A stretch of 64,000 bases of DNA from Stutzerimonas stutzeri (GCF_019090095.1 NZ_JAGQFP010000001.1:1957001-2021000); one strand, 5' to 3'. Counted from the stretch's first letter, positions 1 to 9,241 are shown. Notes: generated from the letters alone by a model not told the origin. Program-made: numbers and translations.

Positions 1-99
1 ACCCGGATGATCGGTGTTTACCAGCAGGTGTGGCGTACAGTCGTTGTCGACGATCCATTCATATAGCGCCCGAACCAGATAAGGACGACTTGAAGTCAT
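1..99 (-). CDS. sspB: ClpXP specificity-enhancing factor SspB (5' part only)
   Basis: Only the first 33 codons lie in the window. They read MTSSRPYLVRALYEWIVDND and continue off the left edge. This is the conserved N-terminus of SspB, the adaptor that tethers ssrA-tagged substrates to ClpX. The ATG sits 12 bp downstream of the sspA stop, so the two form the usual sspAB operon. The call rests on the N-terminal sequence and the operon partner; the ssrA-binding fold and the C-terminal ClpX-binding tail are not visible. Confidence 0.88.
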   Translation of the reverse strand, partial: MTSSRPYLVRALYEWIVDNDCTPHLLVNTDHPG

Positions 100-111
100 A
101 TACGGCCTCTC

Positions 112-729
112 TTAGCGCATGCCGCGCTCAACGGCGGATAGACTGACCTGGAAGGCCTCGCGAGCAAAGTTGGTATCCATGTAGTCGAGCAGCGGCTTCG
201 CTGCTCGCGGCAGCTCGATACCGAGTTTGGGCAAACGCCACAGGATAGGCAACAGACAGCAATCGACCAGACTGATCTCGTCACTCATGAAGAACGGCCG
301 CTCGGCGAACACCGGCGACACACCCGTGAGGCTTTCGCGCAACTCCTTACGCGCCTGGGCCCGCACGGCGTCGGCCGTGCGACGGTCGGATATCCGATCC
401 ACCAGGCTGCACCAGTCCCGCTGAACCCGGTGCACCAGCAGCCGGGTATTGGCCCTGGCGACCGGATACGCCGGCAGCAGCGGAGGATGCGGATAACGCT
501 CCTCCAGGTATTCAGTGATCACGTTCGGCTCATACAAGGCCAGATCACGGTCCACCAGCGTCGGCACACTGGCGTAGGGATTCACCTCGGTCAATCTGAC
601 CGGACAACGCGCCGGATCGACATCGAGCACCTCGACGCTGACACCTTTCTCCGCCAGCACGTAGCGCACCCGGTGCGAATAATGGTCGGCGGGATCGGAA
701 TAACAGGCCAACCGGTTGGTAGCGGCCAT
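112..729 (-). CDS. sspA: Stringent starvation protein A
   Basis: 205-residue protein with the glutathione-S-transferase fold of SspA, an RNA polymerase-associated transcription factor of stationary phase and acid stress. The N-terminal thioredoxin-like part (about 8-85) carries [14 protein letters not shown], and the surface Pro-His-Pro motif known to contact sigma70-RNAP is at residues 80-82. The C-terminal alpha-helical GST domain follows. A strong GAGGAGG ribosome site precedes the ATG. It is the first gene of sspAB and lies just downstream of the bc1 operon terminator, so it probably has its own promoter; a CATAAT box lies about 15 bp upstream of the ribosome site. Length is normal for the family. 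Confidence 0.95.
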   Translation of the reverse strand: MAATNRLACYSDPADHYSHRVRYVLAEKGVSVEVLDVDPARCPVRLTEVNPYASVPTLVDRDLALYEPNVITEYLEERYPHPPLLPAYPVARANTRLLVHRVQRDWCSLVDRISDRRTADAVRAQARKELRESLTGVSPVFAERPFFMSDEISLVDCCLLPILWRLPKLGIELPRAAKPLLDYMDTNFAREAFQVSLSAVERGMR

Positions 730-763
730 AGGGTCCCTCCTCGTTGGAATTATGTCGGAGCAG

Positions 764-793
764 AAAAAAGCGCGCGCCCATGAGGGCGCGCGC
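764..793 (-). terminator. Rho-independent terminator of the petABC operon
   Basis: A perfect 10-bp GC stem (GCGCGCGCCC / GGGCGCGCGC, loop ATGA) is followed on the minus strand by six T residues. It lies 25 bp beyond the petC stop and before sspA, so it should end the bc1 transcript. Confidence 0.9.
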
Positions 794-817
794 AGAGTAC
801 CGCAAAACAGCGAAGGG

Positions 818-1627
818 TCAGTGAACGTCTTTCCAGTATTCCCGCTTGAGCAAATAGGCGAATACGAAGAAGAACGCCAGGAACAGCAGCACGTAGGTAC
901 CTATGCGCTGGCTTTCCAGCTTGACCGGGTTAGCCGAGTAGGCCAGGAACGTCACGAGGTTTTTGATTTTCTCGTCGTACTCTGCCTCAGTCAGCGAACC
1001 AGTGCCTGGCACGACGGTCATCGCGTGACAATCTTCGTGCGTGATCGGCGTGCCGGTCAGCGGATCGAATTGCTTGCGACCATCCTCGACCACCTGGACC
1101 TGCTTGCAGGCCACCGACTCACCCTCCGGCAGCTTGCTCGGCAGCACTTGGCGCCCTTGCAGCGGGGCCAGCACATGCGGCATGCCGACGTTCGGGAATA
1201 CGGTATTGTTAACACCGTAAGGACGGGTCGGATCTTCATAGAAGCTACGCAGGTAGGTATACAGCCAATCGTTACCGCGCACCCGCGCTACCAGGGTCAA
1301 ATCGGGCGGAGCCGCACCAAACCAGGATTTGGCATCGCTCGGCTTCATGCCGATCTGCATGTGGTCGCCGATCTTGGCATCACTAAAGACGACATTGTCG
1401 AGCATGACATCTTCCGGAATACCAAGATCCTTCGCTACGCGCTCGTAGCGCTGATACTGGGCGCTATGGCAACCCATGCAATAGTTGGCGAAGGTTTTCA
1501 GACCATCCTGCATGGCGACCTTGTCGGTCAGATCGACATCGACTTCGTCAAGATGCACCCCGGCACCCGAGGCGAAACCAAACACCGGCACCAGTGCGAA
1601 AATAAATGCAGCAAATTGCTTTTTCAT
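818..1627 (-). CDS. petC: Cytochrome c1 of the ubiquinol:cytochrome c reductase complex
   Basis: 269-residue cytochrome c1, the c-type heme subunit of the bc1 complex, passing electrons from the Rieske centre to soluble cytochrome c. It has an N-terminal Sec signal peptide (about residues 1-19), one heme-binding motif CMGCH with C50, C53 and H54, and a C-terminal membrane anchor (about 244-260). Here petC is a separate gene and not fused to cytochrome b. Its ATG overlaps the petB stop region, which suggests translational coupling. It is the last gene of petABC, ahead of a strong terminator. Confidence 0.96.
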   Translation of the reverse strand: MKKQFAAFIFALVPVFGFASGAGVHLDEVDVDLTDKVAMQDGLKTFANYCMGCHSAQYQRYERVAKDLGIPEDVMLDNVVFSDAKIGDHMQIGMKPSDAKSWFGAAPPDLTLVARVRGNDWLYTYLRSFYEDPTRPYGVNNTVFPNVGMPHVLAPLQGRQVLPSKLPEGESVACKQVQVVEDGRKQFDPLTGTPITHEDCHAMTVVPGTGSLTEAEYDEKIKNLVTFLAYSANPVKLESQRIGTYVLLFLAFFFVFAYLLKREYWKDVH

Positions 1628-2841
1628 CAGCCAGCCACCCTTTGCGGAACTACTTTGGTCTTCTCGAGCTTGGTGTAGAACGGCATCAGGATGAAGTAAC
1701 CGAAGTAAATAGCAGTACAGATCCGAGATACCAACGTACGCTCAGGCGTCGGAGCCAGCACGCCAAGCACGCCAAGGATGACGAAGGAAATACAGAACGC
1801 CAGCAGCGCGATCTTGCTCATCCAGCCTTTGTACTTCATGGACTTGACCGGACTGCGATCGAGCCACGGCAAGACGAACAGAACAGCAATCGCGGCGCCC
1901 ATGGCGATGACGCCGAGCAGCTTGTCAGGAACCGCACGCAAAATCGCGTAGAACGGCGTGAAGTACCAGACCGGTGCGATGTGCTCAGGCGTCTTGAACG
2001 CGTTCGCCACTTCGAAGTTCGGCTTCTCGAGGAAGTAGCCGCCCATCTCAGGGAAGAAGAACACTACCGCGCAGAACACGAACAGGAATACCACCACCCC
2101 GACGATGTCTTTCACGGTGTAGTACGGATGGAAAGGAATGCCGTCCAGCGGTACGCCGTTTTCGTCCTTGGTCTTCTTGATATCCACGCCAAGCGGGTTG
2201 TTCGAGCCTACTTCGTGCAGCGCCAGGATATGCAGCACTACCAAGCCGAGAATGACGATCGGCAGCGCGATCACGTGCAGCGCGAAGAAGCGGTTCAGCG
2301 TGATGCCGGAGATCAGGTAGTCACCCCGGATCCACTGGGTCAGGTCACCGCCGATAACCGGGATGGCACCGAACAGTGAAATGATCACCTGAGCGCCCCA
2401 GTAGGACATCTGCCCCCACGGCAGCAGGTAGCCCATGAAGGCCTCGGCCATCAACGCCAGATAGATCATCATCCCGAAGATCCAGACAAGCTCGCGCGGC
2501 TTCTGGTAGGAGCCGTAGAGAATGCCGCGGAACATATGCAGATAGACAACGATGAAGAATGCCGACGCCCCGGTTGAATGCAGGTAGCGGATGATCCAGC
2601 CGTATTCCACATCACGCATGATGTATTCAACGGAGGCGAACGCGCCTTCAGCGGACGGCTCGAAACTCATCGTGAGCCAGATACCGGTGAGGATCTGGTT
2701 GACCAGTACCAGCAAGGCCAGTGACCCGAAGAAGTAAAGAACGTTGAAGTTCTTCGGTGCGTAATATTTGCTGAGATGGTCTTCCCACATCTTGGTCGCG
2801 GGGAAGCGCGCATCGACCCATTCCATGAACTTGCTCATCAT
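1627..2841 (-). CDS. petB: Cytochrome b of the bc1 complex
   Basis: 404-residue polytopic membrane protein carrying hemes bL and bH and both quinone sites. The heme ligand pairs are visible as H88/H102 and H189/H204, on the second and fourth helices. The Qo-site loop reads PVWY, where mitochondria and Rhodobacter have PEWY; this variant occurs in other proteobacterial cytochromes b. A second ATG one codon in (MSKFMEW) is an equally good start. The gene overlaps the end of petA by four bases and abuts petC, forming a tight three-gene operon. Confidence 0.97.
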   Translation of the reverse strand: MMSKFMEWVDARFPATKMWEDHLSKYYAPKNFNVLYFFGSLALLVLVNQILTGIWLTMSFEPSAEGAFASVEYIMRDVEYGWIIRYLHSTGASAFFIVVYLHMFRGILYGSYQKPRELVWIFGMMIYLALMAEAFMGYLLPWGQMSYWGAQVIISLFGAIPVIGGDLTQWIRGDYLISGITLNRFFALHVIALPIVILGLVVLHILALHEVGSNNPLGVDIKKTKDENGVPLDGIPFHPYYTVKDIVGVVVFLFVFCAVVFFFPEMGGYFLEKPNFEVANAFKTPEHIAPVWYFTPFYAILRAVPDKLLGVIAMGAAIAVLFVLPWLDRSPVKSMKYKGWMSKIALLAFCISFVILGVLGVLAPTPERTLVSRICTAIYFGYFILMPFYTKLEKTKVVPQRVAG

Positions 2842-3431
2842 GCGCTCTCCTGATCAACGCCAATGACGACCAGCGCGTCCGTCTCGTACGAATGCGGGGG
2901 AACCGGCAGGTTCAACGGGGCAGGCTGCCCTTTGAAGACGCGACCAGCCAGGTCGTACTTGGAGCCGTGGCATGGGCAGAAATAGCCACCGAGCCACTCG
3001 GGACCGAGGTCCGGCGGAGCCACTTCCGGGCGGAAGGACGGCGAACAGCCGAGGTGTGTGCACAACCCAACCAGGATCAACACTTCCGGCTTGATCGAGC
3101 GCACCTTCGGGTCGACGTACGCCGGCTGCTCGGACGCTTCGGACTTCGGATCGGCGACGGTATCGTTGAGCTTGTCCAGGTTCGACAGTGCCTCCTCGGT
3201 ACGACGCACAATGAACACCGGCTGACCACGCCACTCGGCAACCATCTGCTGGCCTGGCTCGATCTTGCTGATATTAACCTTAACCGGTGCACCGGCTGCC
3301 TTGGCCTTGGCACTCGGGAACCACGATCCCACGAACGGGACCGCGGCACCCACCGCTCCTGCAGCACCTACTACCGAAGTAGCGGCTACGAGGAAGCGAC
3401 GCCGGCCAGCATTCACGCCGTCATTGCTCAT
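2838..3431 (-). CDS. petA: Rieske iron-sulfur subunit of the bc1 complex
   Basis: 197-residue Rieske protein. The N-terminus has a twin-arginine signal anchor (RRRFLVAAT, about residues 10-35) that keeps the protein in the membrane after Tat export. The [2Fe-2S] ligands are in box 1 CTHLGC (C124, H126; C129 forms the disulfide) and box 2 CPCHGS (C152, H155, with C154 the disulfide partner). It accepts an electron from ubiquinol at the Qo site and swings to cytochrome c1. It is the first gene of petABC, with a sigma70-like promoter about 80 bp upstream. Confidence 0.97.
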   Translation of the reverse strand: MSNDGVNAGRRRFLVAATSVVGAAGAVGAAVPFVGSWFPSAKAKAAGAPVKVNISKIEPGQQMVAEWRGQPVFIVRRTEEALSNLDKLNDTVADPKSEASEQPAYVDPKVRSIKPEVLILVGLCTHLGCSPSFRPEVAPPDLGPEWLGGYFCPCHGSKYDLAGRVFKGQPAPLNLPVPPHSYETDALVVIGVDQESA

Positions 3432-3512
3432 TCAGTCGTCTCCCATCAGTTTCTTATGGCCTACCGAAAGCAGGCGTCTACTACGTAAAACAGCCGCGAA
3501 AAAATTCGCCAA

Positions 3513-3541
3513 ATGGTAAAGAAAAGCCCCTCGCATGACAA
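3513..3541 (-). promoter_or_regulatory. Predicted sigma70 promoter of petABC
   Basis: On the minus strand, TTGTCA is followed after 17 bp by TACCAT, about 80 bp before the petA ATG. The -35 box is close to consensus and the -10 box is moderate. It lies between the rpsI terminator and petA, where an independent promoter is needed. Confidence 0.45.
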
Positions 3542-3631
3542 GGTAATAACCGGATACAACCCGGCGCGAAGCCCCGAAAACAGGGGCTCTCTTAACGCGA
3601 CACGCTGTCGCACGGGTAAAAAAAAGCCCAT

Positions 3632-3670
3632 AAAAAAACGCCCAGCTTCGAATAAAGCTGGGCGTTTTTT
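3632..3670 (-). terminator. Rho-independent terminator of rplM-rpsI
   Basis: A perfect 10-bp stem (CGCCCAGCTT / AAGCTGGGCG) with a 6-nt loop, flanked by an A run on one side and a T run on the other. It lies 12 bp after the rpsI stop. The flanking A and T runs would let it work in both directions. Confidence 0.93.
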
Positions 3671-3681
3671 GTGAAGCGGGA

Positions 3682-4074
3682 TTAGCGCTTCGAGTACTGC
3701 GGACGCTTACGCGCTTTACGCAGACCGACTTTCTTACGTTCAACTTCGCGAGCATCGCGAGTAACGAATCCAGCCTTGCGCAGAGCAGGACGCAGAGTCT
3801 CGTCATACTCCATCAGAGCGCGAGTGATACCGTGACGGATCGCACCGGCCTGACCACTCACACCACCACCAAGAACGGTAACGTAGATGTCGAACTTTTC
3901 GACAGTCTCAGTCAGTTCCAGAGGCTGACGAACCACCATGCGAGCGGTTTCACGCCCGAAGAAGTTGTCCAGCTCGCGGTTGTTGATGGAGATCTTGCCA
4001 GTACCCGGGCGCAGGAATACGCGCGCGGTTGCGGTCTTGCGACGGCCGGTGCCGTAATTTTGAGTCGCCGACAT
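3682..4074 (-). CDS. rpsI: 30S ribosomal protein S9
   Basis: 130-residue S9 with the conserved [14 protein letters not shown] start and the basic C-terminal tail ending RPQYSKR, which reaches the decoding centre and contacts P-site tRNA. It lies 14 bp downstream of rplM, in the universally paired L13-S9 operon, and is followed by a strong terminator. Confidence 0.99.
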   Translation of the reverse strand: MSATQNYGTGRRKTATARVFLRPGTGKISINNRELDNFFGRETARMVVRQPLELTETVEKFDIYVTVLGGGVSGQAGAIRHGITRALMEYDETLRPALRKAGFVTRDAREVERKKVGLRKARKRPQYSKR

Positions 4075-4088
4075 AATGAACTATTCCG

Positions 4089-4517
4089 TTAAATCTTCAG
4101 TTCTTGGGGCTGCTGAGCGGTGTGCGGATGATTGGCACCCTTGTACACCTTCAGCTTACGGTACATGTCGCGACCCAGCGGGTTCTTGGGCAGCATGCCC
4201 TTGACTGCGGTCTCGATCACACGTTCTGGCGCCTTGGCGATCAGCTTCTCGAAGTTGATCGACTTGATGCCACCCGGGAAACCGGAGTGAGAGTAGTACA
4301 TCTTGTCGGTGGTCTTAGCACCGGTAACACGCACTTGCTCGGCGTTGATAACGACGATGTAGTCGCCAGTATCGACGTGAGGGGTGTATTCCGCCTTGTG
4401 CTTGCCACGCAGGCGGCTAGCGATTTCGGTTGCCAGACGACCCAGGGTCTGGCCGGCAGCGTCGACGACAAACCAGTCGCGCTTGACGGTTTCCGGTTTA
4501 GCAGTAAAAGTCTTCAT
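4089..4517 (-). CDS. rplM: 50S ribosomal protein L13
   Basis: 142-residue L13, an early-assembling 23S rRNA-binding protein, with the typical start [15 protein letters not shown] and the conserved [12 protein letters not shown] C-terminus. It is the first gene of the rplM-rpsI operon. A good sigma70 promoter lies upstream with a leader of about 35 nt. L13 autoregulates its operon in E. coli through the leader; whether that holds here cannot be judged. Confidence 0.99.
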   Translation of the reverse strand: MKTFTAKPETVKRDWFVVDAAGQTLGRLATEIASRLRGKHKAEYTPHVDTGDYIVVINAEQVRVTGAKTTDKMYYSHSGFPGGIKSINFEKLIAKAPERVIETAVKGMLPKNPLGRDMYRKLKVYKGANHPHTAQQPQELKI

Positions 4518-4558
4518 TCGTTATAGCCTCAGGGGCCGCCCTGAAAATAAGACGGCGA

Positions 4559-4587
4559 ATCTTACTGAATGGTGCTCGCCCTGGCAA
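4559..4587 (-). promoter_or_regulatory. Predicted sigma70 promoter of rplM-rpsI
   Basis: Minus-strand TTGCCA, 17-bp spacer, TAAGAT. The expected start of transcription is about 35 bp before the rplM ATG. Both boxes and the spacer are good. Confidence 0.65.
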
Positions 4588-4888
4588 GACCAAGGCAGCC
4601 GGAAACAGACGCTATCGGGGGCTCGGGTCAGCGCGTCCGCTACGGCAGTGTTCGGTAGGCTAGGCATCCCCTACCTTGTGTTTGCGTCAGCGGGCTAGGC
4701 ATCCCCGGCGACAGGCTGCGGAATTATCCGGATTGCCAGCAAAATAGCAAGCATGTTCGGCCTGCAAGTTGACGGGTTTTCGCCTTCAGCCATCGCCAGC
4801 GCATAATCGGGAACGGGCATGTATCCATGAAACTTCCCGCCCACATTCACAATCCGAACAACGATCCAACAGACCAAAGGGGTATCGC
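4588..4888. other. Intergenic region with a duplicated 13-14 bp motif
   Basis: About 300 bp between the divergent rplM and tas genes with no credible ORF. The motif GGCTAGGCATCCCC occurs twice (about 4658-4671 and 4694-4707). The first copy lies inside a small inverted repeat, GGTAGG / CCTACC, at 4654-4675. A CATAAT box at 4802-4807 is the only candidate -10 for tas, without a clear -35. No known regulatory element was recognised. Confidence 0.4.
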
Positions 4889-5926
4889 ATGGAATTGCGC
4901 CGACTCGGCCGCACCGATTTGACTGTCAGCTCGCTGTGCCTGGGCAGCATGACCTGGGGCGAACAGAACGATCAGGATCAGGCATTCGCCCAGCTGGATC
5001 GGGCCAAGGCGGCCGGGATCAACTTTCTCGACACCGCCGAAATGTATCCCGTCCCCCCGCGCGCGGAAACCTACGCCACTACCGAGCGCTACATCGGCAA
5101 TTACTTCAAGACCCGCGGAAACCGCGCCGACTGGATTCTTGCCAGCAAGATTGCTGGCCCCGGCAATGGAATAAGCCACATACGCGACGGCCAGCTGAAG
5201 ATGAATCGGCAGCATATCGCCGCCGCGCTGGACGCAAGCCTGCAGCGCCTGCAAACGGACTGGATCGACCTGTACCAGCTACATTGGCCCGAGCGCAGCA
5301 CCAACTTCTTCGGCCAACTCGGCTACCGACATCGGGAGCAGGATTTTACCCCGCTCGAGGAGACCCTGGAGGCCCTGGATGAGCAGGTGAAGGCCGGCAA
5401 GATCCGCCATATCGGCCTGTCGAACGAAACACCCTGGGGCACCATGAAGTTCCTGCAATTGGCCGAGACCCACGGCTGGCCGCGCGCAGTCTCGATCCAG
5501 AATCCCTACAACCTGCTTAATCGAACCTTTGAGGTAGGCCTGGCCGAGATCGCCATGCGTGAGCAATGCGGCCTGCTGGCCTATTCGCCGCTAGCCTTCG
5601 GCACCCTCAGCGGAAAATACGAAAACGGTGCACGACCCGAAGGCGCGCGGTTAACGATGTTCAGCCGCTTTGCGCGCTACTCCAACCCGCAATCGCTGGC
5701 GGCCTGCTCCCGTTATGTGGCCCTCGCCCACGAGCACGGCCTGGATCCCGCGCAGATGGCACTGGCCTATGTTACCCAGCAGCCTTTCGTCACCAGCAAC
5801 ATCATCGGTGCGACATCGCTCGAACAACTCGAGCGGAATCTCGCAAGCGCCGAGCTGCGATTGTCGGCCGACATCATCGAAGCTATCGATGCGATACACA
5901 CCGAGCAGCCCAACCCCGCGCCTTGA
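4889..5926 (+). CDS. tas: NADP(H)-dependent aldo/keto reductase, Tas family
   Basis: 345-residue (beta/alpha)8-barrel aldo-keto reductase, very close in layout to E. coli Tas. The family tetrad is visible: D48 and Y53 in FLDTAEMYPVP, K87 in ASKIAG and H132 in QLHWPER. The cofactor-binding end has the usual GATSLEQLERN segment. An upstream in-frame ATG at 4769 would add 40 residues unlike the family. The chosen ATG at 4889 has an AAAGG-type ribosome site and begins MELRRLGRTDLTVS. The physiological substrate is unknown. It stands alone on the plus strand. Confidence 0.9.
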   Translation: MELRRLGRTDLTVSSLCLGSMTWGEQNDQDQAFAQLDRAKAAGINFLDTAEMYPVPPRAETYATTERYIGNYFKTRGNRADWILASKIAGPGNGISHIRDGQLKMNRQHIAAALDASLQRLQTDWIDLYQLHWPERSTNFFGQLGYRHREQDFTPLEETLEALDEQVKAGKIRHIGLSNETPWGTMKFLQLAETHGWPRAVSIQNPYNLLNRTFEVGLAEIAMREQCGLLAYSPLAFGTLSGKYENGARPEGARLTMFSRFARYSNPQSLAACSRYVALAHEHGLDPAQMALAYVTQQPFVTSNIIGATSLEQLERNLASAELRLSADIIEAIDAIHTEQPNPAP

Positions 5927-6027
5927 TGGCGCCAGTGCACGCCCCTATGGCGCGAGCGGGCCGCCGACGAATCAGCCCGCCTCTTCACCACCGCAAGACG
6001 CCAGCCCCGGCGTGAGGACACCGAAGA

Positions 6028-6720
6028 ATGATTTCCGCCGACCTGCTCGCACCGTCCAGCCTCTTGCTGGGCTGGCTGCTCTATGCCTGCGGACTGATTT
6101 GGGCCTGCGCCCGAGCCCCCTGGGTCGAGCTATTCAGCGACACTCGTCGTCAGCACCTGGTGTTCGGCGCAATCTTGGCAATCTTCTTACTATGGCTGGT
6201 TCGCCGGGATTTCGACTCCGGACTGTCCTTTCATTTCATTGGCCTGACCGCGGTGACCTTGCTACTGGATTGGCCCTTGGCGATTCTGGCCGCGTTCGCC
6301 GCTCAGCTCGGCCTGACGGTGACCGGCCACCAGCAGCTCGCGGCCCTCGGCCTGAATGGCACATTACTGGTACTGATACCTGTCGCGGTAACCGAGCTGT
6401 GCGCAATCGCGGTTGAACGCAACCAGCCGCGCAACCTGTTCGTCTACATCTTCTTCTCTGGATTCTTCGCCGCCGGGCTCGCCGCCCTGCTCTGCATTCT
6501 TGCTGGGCTGGGCGTCCTGCTGCTTGATGGTCGATATCCGATGCCGCCGTGGCTGGCCGACTTCGCCGGCTACATCTGGCTGGTGATGTTTCCCGAGGCC
6601 TTCATCAACGGCACCGTGGTAAGCGCACTGGTCGTGTACTACCCCGACTGGATGGAAACCTTCAATCGCAGCCGCTACCTGCAAGCCCCCTGGAAAGATG
6701 ACAGCACCAAGCACGACTGA
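6028..6720 (+). CDS. Energy-coupling-factor-type permease (CbiM-like membrane protein)
   Basis: 230-residue, strongly hydrophobic protein with about six to seven predicted membrane segments and a cytoplasmic tail. The layout and segments such as MFPEAFINGTVVSALVVYYP match the CbiM-like permease family seen as a stand-alone gene in many Pseudomonas genomes. Those solo proteins lack neighbouring ATPase or T-component genes, as here, so the metal or vitamin substrate cannot be inferred. It follows tas by about 100 bp and ends 31 bp before the convergent yacG. Confidence 0.7.
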   Translation: MISADLLAPSSLLLGWLLYACGLIWACARAPWVELFSDTRRQHLVFGAILAIFLLWLVRRDFDSGLSFHFIGLTAVTLLLDWPLAILAAFAAQLGLTVTGHQQLAALGLNGTLLVLIPVAVTELCAIAVERNQPRNLFVYIFFSGFFAAGLAALLCILAGLGVLLLDGRYPMPPWLADFAGYIWLVMFPEAFINGTVVSALVVYYPDWMETFNRSRYLQAPWKDDSTKHD

Positions 6721-6751
6721 GGCCGTGACGACATCGCTGGTGCGTCAGTCA

Positions 6752-6949
6752 TCAATGCTGACGGGGCGGCATGTCACCCGAGAACAGGTCGTCCTCCAGC
6801 TCGTCACCCGGGATCGCATGTTCTTCCGAGGCCCAGGCACCCAGGTCGATCAGTTTGCAGCGCTCGGAACAGAACGGCCGACTCGGGCTTTTCACACTCC
6901 ATTCGACCGGCGCCCCGCAAGTTGGACATTCAACAACCGTAGTACTCAT
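6752..6949 (-). CDS. yacG: DNA gyrase inhibitor / zinc-binding protein YacG
   Basis: 65-residue YacG. It carries a four-cysteine zinc site, CPTCG and CSERC, followed by the family sequence [17 protein letters not shown]. In E. coli it binds GyrB and blocks gyrase binding to DNA. Its ATG overlaps the coaE stop by four bases, as in other pseudomonads, where pilBCD-coaE-yacG run together. Confidence 0.93.
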   Translation of the reverse strand: MSTTVVECPTCGAPVEWSVKSPSRPFCSERCKLIDLGAWASEEHAIPGDELEDDLFSGDMPPRQH

Positions 6950-7557
6950 TCCTGACCTCCTCGTAGCGTCAGATAGAAATTATGCAGGCGCTCCACCTCA
7001 CACCTCAGCCACGCTCGATCACGGTCATTGGTGAGCACATCGTCGGCATGACGCAACCGCTCCTCGCGACTGGCCTGAGCATCGAGAATGGCGCGGATCT
7101 GCCCTTCGCTGCTCTGGTCACGCCGAACGGCCCGCTCGATCTGCAGCGCCTCGGGCACATCGACCACCAGCACTCGATCGACCTGCCTGTATTGGCCGGA
7201 TTCCACCAATAGCGGGGACACCATGATCGCGTAGGGAGAAGTCGCCCGCGCCAGGTGTCCGGCAACTTCCTGGCGAATCAGAGGATGCAGCAAGTCTTCC
7301 AGCCATTTGCGCTGCTGCGCATCACGGAAAACCAGCCCGCGCAACACACCACGATCCAGGCTGCCATCCGGCGCCAGGACGCCTTGACCGAAGCGCTCGA
7401 CGATCGACGCCAGCGCGGGCCGGCCCGGTTCAACGACCCAGCGCGCCGCGTGATCAGCATCGACCCAATGCACCCCAAGCCGGCCGAACTCTTCCACGAC
7501 AGCGCTTTTGCCGCTACCGATACCACCCGTCAAACCGAGCACCCAAGGCTTCATCAC
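6946..7557 (-). CDS. coaE: Dephospho-CoA kinase
   Basis: 203-residue P-loop kinase catalysing the last step of coenzyme A synthesis, the 3'-phosphorylation of dephospho-CoA. The Walker A motif [11 protein letters not shown] lies at residues 8-18 and the CoA domain has WVDADHAAR. In this family it normally follows pilD directly. Here a tandem repeat array of about 0.7 kb separates the two, so coaE may depend on read-through from pilD or on a promoter not recognised by eye. Confidence 0.96.
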   Translation of the reverse strand: MMKPWVLGLTGGIGSGKSAVVEEFGRLGVHWVDADHAARWVVEPGRPALASIVERFGQGVLAPDGSLDRGVLRGLVFRDAQQRKWLEDLLHPLIRQEVAGHLARATSPYAIMVSPLLVESGQYRQVDRVLVVDVPEALQIERAVRRDQSSEGQIRAILDAQASREERLRHADDVLTNDRDRAWLRCEVERLHNFYLTLRGGQE

Positions 7558-7667
7558 GAATCGTCCAGACCGGAAAACGACGCGCAGTAGTAACGCCTGA
7601 AAAGTGAAGATGCAAGTGCAAGGTCCGGCGCCCGGCGCAGGACCGCAAGACGAAGCCTGTGTTCTTC

Positions 7668-8335
7668 TCCCCGAGACGAAGCTTGAGCACTTCTGTGGGA
7701 GCCCCGACCCCGGGGCGAAGCCTGCGCGCTTCTGTGGGAGCCCCGCCCCCCGGGGCGAAGCTTGTGCGCTTCTGTGGGAGCCCGACCCCTGAGCGAAGCT
7801 TGCGCGCTTCTGTGGGAGCCCCGCCCCGGGGCGAAGCCTGCGCGCTTCTGTGGGAGCCCCGACCCCGGGGCGAAGCCTGCGCGCTTCTGTGGGAGCCCCG
7901 ACCCCGGGGCGAAGCCTGCGCGCTTCTGTGGGAGCCCTGACCCCGGGGCGAAGCCTGCGCGCCTCTGGGAGCCCCGACCCCGGGGCGAAGCCTGCGCGCC
8001 TGTGGGAGCCCCGACCCCGGGGCGAAGCTTGCGCGCTTCTGTGGGAACCCCGACCCCGGGGCGAAGCCTGCGCGCTTCTGTGGGAGCCCCGACCCCGGAG
8101 CGAAGCCTGCGCGCCTGTGGGAGCCCGCCCCCGGGGCGAAGCCTGCGCGCCTGTGGGAGCCCGACCCCTGAGCGAAGCTTGCGCGCTTCTGTGGGAACCC
8201 CGACCTCGGGGCGAAGCCTGCGCGCTTCTGTGGGAGCCCCGACCCCGGGGCGAAGCCTGCGCGCCTGTGGGAGCCCGTCCCCGGGGCGAAGCTTGCGCGC
8301 TTCTGTGGGAACCCCGCCCCCGGGGCGAAACCTCT
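7668..8335. repeat. 17-copy GC-rich tandem repeat array (unit about 39 bp) between pilD and coaE
   Basis: Consensus parts: CTTCTGTGGGAGCCCCGACC then CCGGGGCGAAGCCTGCGCG. I count 17 units by the GTGGGAG/GTGGGAA core, plus a half unit at the left end. Most are 39 bp; several are shortened by a few bases (CCTGTGGGAG variants). Each unit contains a self-complementary core, GCCCC...GGGGC, so either strand can fold into a row of hairpins. No stop codons fall in several frames, which produces long repetitive open frames that are not genes. The sequence resembles the short TGTGGGAG-type intergenic repeats scattered in Pseudomonas genomes, here amplified head to tail. Confidence 0.9.
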
Positions 8336-8377
8336 GACTACAGCCAACCCCACCCGCGCCGCGCAGGCGCTTCACCC

Positions 8378-9241
8378 TCAGAATCGAGCAAACTGCAGAT
8401 AGCTCAAGGTAATCTGCTCGCCCCAGAGCAACGCAATCCACCCGGCAATGGCCAAATAAGGCCCGAAGGGAATTGCCGTGCCGCTGTCCGCCTTCTGCAC
8501 GCGCAGCAAAATGCTGCCCAGTACCGCGCCGACCACGGACGACAGCAGGATGGTCAGCGGCAGAACCTGCCAGCCGCCCCAGGCACCTAGCATCGCGAGC
8601 AACTTGAAGTCGCCATAACCCATGCCTTCCTTGCCCGTCACCAGCTTGAACAACCAGTACACCGACCACAGCGCAAGATAGCCGGCAACTGCGCCCCATA
8701 CGGCATCGGACAGCGACGCGAACAACCCGAAGCCATTGACGATCAATCCCAACCAAAGCAGCGGCAGCACGATGGCGTCCGGCAACAGCTGATGGTCGAC
8801 ATCGATCATGCTCATCGCCAGCAACCCCCAGGTCAGCAAGAGCATCGCGCCAGCCTGCCACGTGAGGCCGAAATGCCAAGCGACGTACGCAGACAACAAC
8901 CCGCAGAGCAACTCGACCAGCGGATAGCGTTTACTGATGGGTGCACGACAGGACGAACACTTGCCTCGCAACGCCAACCAGCTCACCAACGGAATATTTT
9001 CCCACGCACGAATCTCATGATCGCAATGCGGACAATGCGAATGGGGCAACACCAGATTGAAGGTCGGCGCGGGCTCGGCAGGCATATCGAGACACTCACG
9101 GGCCTGCGCTCGCCAATCCCGCTGCATCATGATCGGCAGACGGTGGATGACGACGTTGAGGAAACTGCCGACCAAAAGCCCCAGGACGAAAACACATAAA
9201 ACAAAGGCCAGCGGGTTGCTGGCCAATAGCTGGTAGATCAT
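8378..9241 (-). CDS. pilD: Type IV prepilin peptidase / N-methyltransferase PilD
   Basis: 287-residue inner-membrane aspartyl protease that cleaves prepilin leaders after Gly and methylates the new N-terminus. The cytoplasmic zinc loop has C70, C73, C95 and C98. The catalytic aspartates lie in the MIDVDH segment (D147/D149 region) and in GYGDFK (D211). About eight membrane helices are present. An upstream in-frame ATG would add 17 unlike residues; the ATG at 9241 begins MIYQLLASNP, four bases after the pilC stop. It should process the short pilin encoded at 12716. Confidence 0.96.
   Translation of the reverse strand: MIYQLLASNPLAFVLCVFVLGLLVGSFLNVVIHRLPIMMQRDWRAQARECLDMPAEPAPTFNLVLPHSHCPHCDHEIRAWENIPLVSWLALRGKCSSCRAPISKRYPLVELLCGLLSAYVAWHFGLTWQAGAMLLLTWGLLAMSMIDVDHQLLPDAIVLPLLWLGLIVNGFGLFASLSDAVWGAVAGYLALWSVYWLFKLVTGKEGMGYGDFKLLAMLGAWGGWQVLPLTILLSSVVGAVLGSILLRVQKADSGTAIPFGPYLAIAGWIALLWGEQITLSYLQFARF

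Noticed and set aside
716..1678. 320-codon plus-strand frame over petC
   Set aside because: Antisense shadow of a clear cytochrome c1 gene; the translation matches no family. The same applies to long frames opposite petB, pilB, cysNC, murA, mlaF, tldD and rng.
7668..8335. CRISPR array
   Set aside because: The units are contiguous or nearly so, with no unique spacers of constant length, and no cas genes are in the window.
7514..8879. Long open frames on both strands encoding repetitive Gly/Ser/Pro/Arg-rich peptides
   Set aside because: They are products of the 39-bp array, which lacks stops in several frames. The same pattern appears in at least three frames on two strands, and no frame has a ribosome site or a signal peptide.
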